From: Sipunculus nudus
Lineage: Eukaryota > Annelida > Sipuncula > Golfingiida > Sipunculidae
Assembly (NCBI GenBank): GCA_026874595.1
Contig: CM049318.1
Location: forward strand, 54,389,250 to 54,453,249
Direction of reading: 5' to 3'
DNA length: 64,000 nt
Below the pieces are notes generated by a model that worked only from the letters and a program-made list of their open reading frames with translations, ran no database searches and was not told the DNA's origin. Position numbers and translations under genes: made by a program. Of this stretch, positions 62,501 through 64,000 are shown piece after piece; the stretch's first letter is position 1; the number at the start of each line of letters is the position of its first letter.

Positions 62501-64000
62501 ATTCACGTCACGGAAACTTCTTACGACCCCTCTGCGACTCATAGTATACAAGTTCCATGGTCGATCACGACAAATATGTCAGATACATGGTTTTCTAGCG
62601 GAGTCAAATAAAATAGGACACCTTTGATAGCTATGTTTAATTCTCAGTACAGGTCGAGAATGATCTTCAAAGGAAAAACTTGTAAATTTTAAAGCTATAT
62701 ATTCATCTGCACTTTCTGCAGCATTTATGTGATTTCTTGCTTATTCTGTGTAAATATTAATTAAATGTAGGTAATTCACGTCACGAAAACTTCTGACAAC
62801 GCCTCAGCGACGGACCTAGGAGTGTTTTAAATACAAGCTGTAAGTTAACACAACAATTTTGTAAACCGGAAAAAAACATGTAATCTAGGTACATTATCAT
62901 GGTTACCAGTTACAAAAGGCCTGTGCAAAACTCTGATTCGCCTAACTTGCGACAGATGTCTTTGTTGAATGTGATTGAATTATTATTTGTTATAAATACG
63001 GGAGTATAAAAAAAAACAATCTCTGTGCGGAGAGCTCAGCGTTTAGTTGTCGATATTTTAAAAGGTTCAAGGAATCGTTATTTAATAAATGTCATTCATC
63101 GGAATAGGCAGTTTTTCTCAGTCATGGACATTTTTCAAAGTCTTCCCAAAGGTTCTAACACGAAACTAAGCGAATATCCCTCTCTATATTTTTTTTGTCA
63201 TCACATATTGTCGTTCCATCCCGTTAGTGTATCACCTTGACGCGGTAGGACGGCTTGTGCTTCGGCCCTGGCAGGTTCAAACAGGCTCAACAGGTCTGTG
63301 GGGTAGGAGCCAGACGATACAACTTTGTCCTCCAAGTTGGGGGTTGTGCGATGGGTTAACTACCCTCACACAGAAAAAGACCTCAGTTACGAAAACTTGC
63401 ACTCAACTGCAAAACTTGCACTAATTTACGAAGGAAGGAGGCTGTTGAGGCTCTATGCTCCACTAGGAGCAAAGAGGACTAAAGAAAAAAAGACATACTG
63501 TCGTTGACTTCATATTCGCGAGGCTATTTATTCGCGATTTTAATCTATTGTTCCGCTTTTGTTCAATTTTCACGATTTTACCATGCAGTTATTTCACAAA
63601 GTATGTCGATCCATTGTTACACAGATTATGTAATATGCGCAGAATTTGGCGAGGAATAACTATATAAATGAGAAGAAATTCTTGTCCCCCCAGGCACATA
63701 ATTTGAAACAAATCAGTTATAAATTACTGATAACAAAGTATATGTTACTCTTTAAAATATCGATATTTTAACTTCAAGATAATTTCCATTTCGCAAAAAT
63801 CAAGAATTTTAAACATCCGCGAACTAAAACCAAATCAAGGTATACCATGCTGGAATCCATAGGAAGGAATTCGTAGCCATTTAACTAAAGATTAGTCGCT
63901 CAGCAAGTTGTCGTAACATTACAACCAAACAGTTTCATTTCTGCCGTTTTATTTACAGTTCAATAAATCGTAGTGATTTAAACGTTCTTTTGCTTGAATC
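48149..64000 (+). CDS. Aldo-keto reductase (N-terminal half; gene continues past window)
   Basis: Coding exons 48149-48268, 57645-57707, 58030-58203 and 61808-61969 join in frame to 173 residues; all introns are phase 0. The (beta/alpha)8 AKR catalytic tetrad is complete: Asp58 (NFFDTAE), Tyr63 (AYLNSEE), Lys86 (IATKF) and His121 (QVHWP), with the typical five-residue Asp-Tyr spacing. IGxTYGVSNF-type sequence appears as RIRSYGVSNFGP. Such proteins are cytosolic NADPH-dependent carbonyl reductases of about 310-340 aa, so roughly half is missing downstream; no further exon was found before 64,000. The open TWQFNGG start and long helix 1 resemble the bacterial-type and plant-type AKRs rather than the AKR1 steroid and aldose reductases (inference). 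Substrate unknown. A 9.4-kb first intron is unusual next to the small exons. Confidence 0.9.
48396..48572. mobile_element. 177-bp MITE with CAGTGGAWCCCC termini
   Basis: Left CAGTGGATCCCC and right end (reversed) CAGTGGAACCCC, TA before the left end; the right TA has mutated to TG. The interior repeats GGTCG(T/C)AATT words. Mariner-type. Confidence 0.7.
49620..51360. repeat. Direct repeats flanking an inverted repeat
   Basis: 49,620-49,700 and 51,275-51,355 are direct copies (TCTCCTCTGA.ACT.., GGTTTGCCGTGATTT, ACATATGCTC.GGGTTTGTCC). Inside, 50,035-50,090 is the inverted counterpart of 50,962-51,015 (blocks GTGTGTAAAACCCG and CGGGTTTAACACAC). This may be one composite element or a nested insertion. 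Confidence 0.65.
51985..52455. repeat. Foldback element
   Basis: 51,985-52,055 (GAGACGGGCGTACAACGCCA.., CAGACTGGTTCCAACTC) pairs with 52,385-52,455 (GGAGTTGGAACCAGTCT.., TGGCGTTGTACGCCTGTCTC). About 330 bp lie between the arms. Confidence 0.75.
52498..53345. repeat. Inverted pair with CATGTCACATG motif
   Basis: 52,520-52,560 (GGACTAAAACCCGGATGCCA, CATGTCACATGCCAA) is inverted at 53,300-53,345 (TTGGCATGTGACATG.., GGCATCCAGGTTTTAGTCC). Confidence 0.65.
54383..54395. promoter_or_regulatory. CTCF-like core motif
   Basis: CGCCCCCTGGTAG differs by one base from the CTCF core CGCCCCCTGGTGG. A single match in AT-rich DNA; suggestive only. Confidence 0.25.
54715..54775. repeat. CTCGACACAACCG dispersed repeat fragment
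   Basis: CCTCGACACAACCGGAGTTC.. recurs in variant form at 56,366-56,515 (CTCGACACATCCG, TTCGACACATCC). Likely MITE remnants. Confidence 0.5.
56366..56515. repeat. CTCGACACATCCG repeat (MITE-like)
   Basis: Left CCTCGACACATCCG and right CCGAGTTTGATACAACGAGG are imperfect inverted copies; about 150 bp; followed directly by (TA)n. Confidence 0.55.
56700..57350 (-). pseudogene. Possible decayed DNA-transposase (CENP-B/Tigger-like) remnant
   Basis: Several minus-strand frames read coding-like peptides interrupted by a frameshift near 57,080 and a shift or stop near 56,870. One short stretch, NNVKEVINFIREAWKDVKQS, resembles the helix near the C-terminal end of Tigger/pogo transposases (aIxxIxxAWxxVsxxTI). 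No DDE triad was located, so the call is weak; it could be another degraded element. Confidence 0.25.
57645..57707 (+). CDS. Aldo-keto reductase exon 2 (catalytic Asp)
   Basis: 63 nt; acceptor TCTTCCAG, donor GTAAGA. ESRKVVDRAIELGVNFFDTA: helix 1 plus the catalytic Asp strand. Confidence 0.9.
57708..58029 (+). other. Intron 2 of the aldo-keto reductase
   Basis: About 320 bp; nothing recognised. Confidence 0.6.
58030..58203 (+). CDS. Aldo-keto reductase exon 3 (catalytic Tyr and Lys)
   Basis: 174 nt; acceptor TGCTGTAG, donor GTGTGT. It carries AYLNSEEVCG, DVVIATKF, the SLLTSLKRLQTDYIDLYQ helix and strand. Confidence 0.93.
58490..58605 (+). repeat. SINE-body fragment, second copy
   Basis: It matches 19,000-19,160: ACATCTGCAGAG.TCCATTTC.., GCACTCGCTTC-like block, and TACCGCACCTGC. 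Confidence 0.65.
59385..60480 (+). mobile_element. Element with AGGTCA-bearing tandem units
   Basis: The head TCAGCTGACTCTCAGTCATG..GTCTTTGTCCGG is followed by a GTCCGTCC run, then units of about 130-146 bp, each with TTTCACATA..GCTCACCTACC, AAGGTCAAAGGTCAAGGTCA and an ACTTCTTTGAAAAG-like block. Unit markers (first AGGTCA) are at 59695, 59841, 59984 and about 60113. No intact ORF. Confidence 0.8.
61808..61969 (+). CDS. Aldo-keto reductase exon 4 (catalytic His)
   Basis: 162 nt; acceptor TTTTGCCAG, donor GTGAGA. VHWP, the helix AGCIAELKRQQSLGRIRSYG, VSNFGP and PVTNQ (the Gln starting the next strand). Confidence 0.93.
62340..62830 (+). repeat. Diverged direct repeat, two copies of about 190 bp
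   Basis: Copy 1 is about 62,365-62,550 and copy 2 about 62,555-62,815. Both have AAGTTCCA.., ACGACAAATATGTCAGA, ATGGTTTTCT.GCGGAGT, GCAG.ATTTATGTGATTTCT and GTAATTCACGTCACG.AAAC blocks. Copy 2 has an extra 80 bp. Confidence 0.7.
63498..63840. mobile_element. Mariner-type MITE M1, copy 3 (343 bp)
   Basis: CTGTCGTTGACTTCATATTC at the left and, reversed, CCTTGATTTGGTTTTAGTTC at the right, with TA on both sides (63496-63497, 63841-63842). TTCGCGA-rich interior as in copies 1 and 2. Confidence 0.75.

Larger units (their letters stand above)
61970..64000 (+). other. Downstream intron of the aldo-keto reductase (runs off window)
   Basis: It holds a poly-C run (about 62,069-62,088), a pair of similar segments at 62,340-62,460 and 62,520-62,760 (ACGACAAATATGTCAGA.ACA, GAGT.AAAT.AAAT..GACACCTTT), a weak tRNA-like patch at about 63,230-63,300, and MITE M1 copy 3. 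No AKR exon was found. Confidence 0.55.

Noticed and set aside
63230-63420. SINE with tRNA-like boxes
   Set aside because: CGCGGTAGGACGG and GGTTCAAAC could be A and B boxes, but no cloverleaf, tail or second copy was found; left unannotated.

Overview
This 64 kb window is eukaryotic nuclear DNA from an animal. It is AT-rich and intron-dense, with spliced genes, GT-AG introns, long dinucleotide and trinucleotide microsatellites and many dispersed repeats. The repeat style (elements carrying internal tandem units, CTGT..TTG mariner-type MITEs, AGGTCA-bearing repeats, tRNA-derived SINEs) and the intron-rich genes suggest a marine lophotrochozoan, probably a mollusc. That assignment is inference; no species marker was seen. 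Exon models were built by eye from reading frame, splice sites, intron phase and family motifs.

Layout: (1) 1-8,282, minus strand: the 5' part of an NCKX/SLC24 exchanger gene (six coding exons, the last running off the window start). (2) 8,283-24,000: repeat-rich intergenic DNA that includes a decayed tandem segmental duplication (about 11.1-15.7 kb and 16.4-18.95 kb). (3) about 24,050-35,870, plus strand: a complete second NCKX/SLC24 gene, head-to-head with the first, in nine coding exons giving a predicted 584-aa protein. Exon sizes and intron phases match between the two where both are visible, so they are old paralogues. Both look most like NCKX5 (SLC24A5). The complete copy has Asn where NCKX exchangers have the K+-binding Asp of the second alpha repeat. 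(4) 36-46.3 kb: repeats, among them a tandem-unit element at 36.66-37.82 kb, also present near 21.2-22.2 kb, and a large inverted-repeat structure (40.08-44.81 kb) that encloses a two-variant satellite of about 182 bp and a broken zinc-knuckle ORF1 of a LINE-type retroelement. (5) 46.35-48.05 kb: a 1.7 kb polypurine tract with a period of about 155 bp. (6) 48,149 to the window end, plus strand: the N-terminal half of an aldo-keto reductase, four coding exons with all introns in phase 0 and a first intron of 9.4 kb full of foldback elements and MITEs.

Biology: the two exchangers would move Ca2+ against Na+ (and, for typical members, K+) across the plasma or Golgi-derived membranes. The reductase would be a cytosolic NADPH-dependent oxidoreductase unrelated to them. 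Most of the rest is non-coding and transposon-derived. Almost all other long reading frames are microsatellite or repeat shadows.
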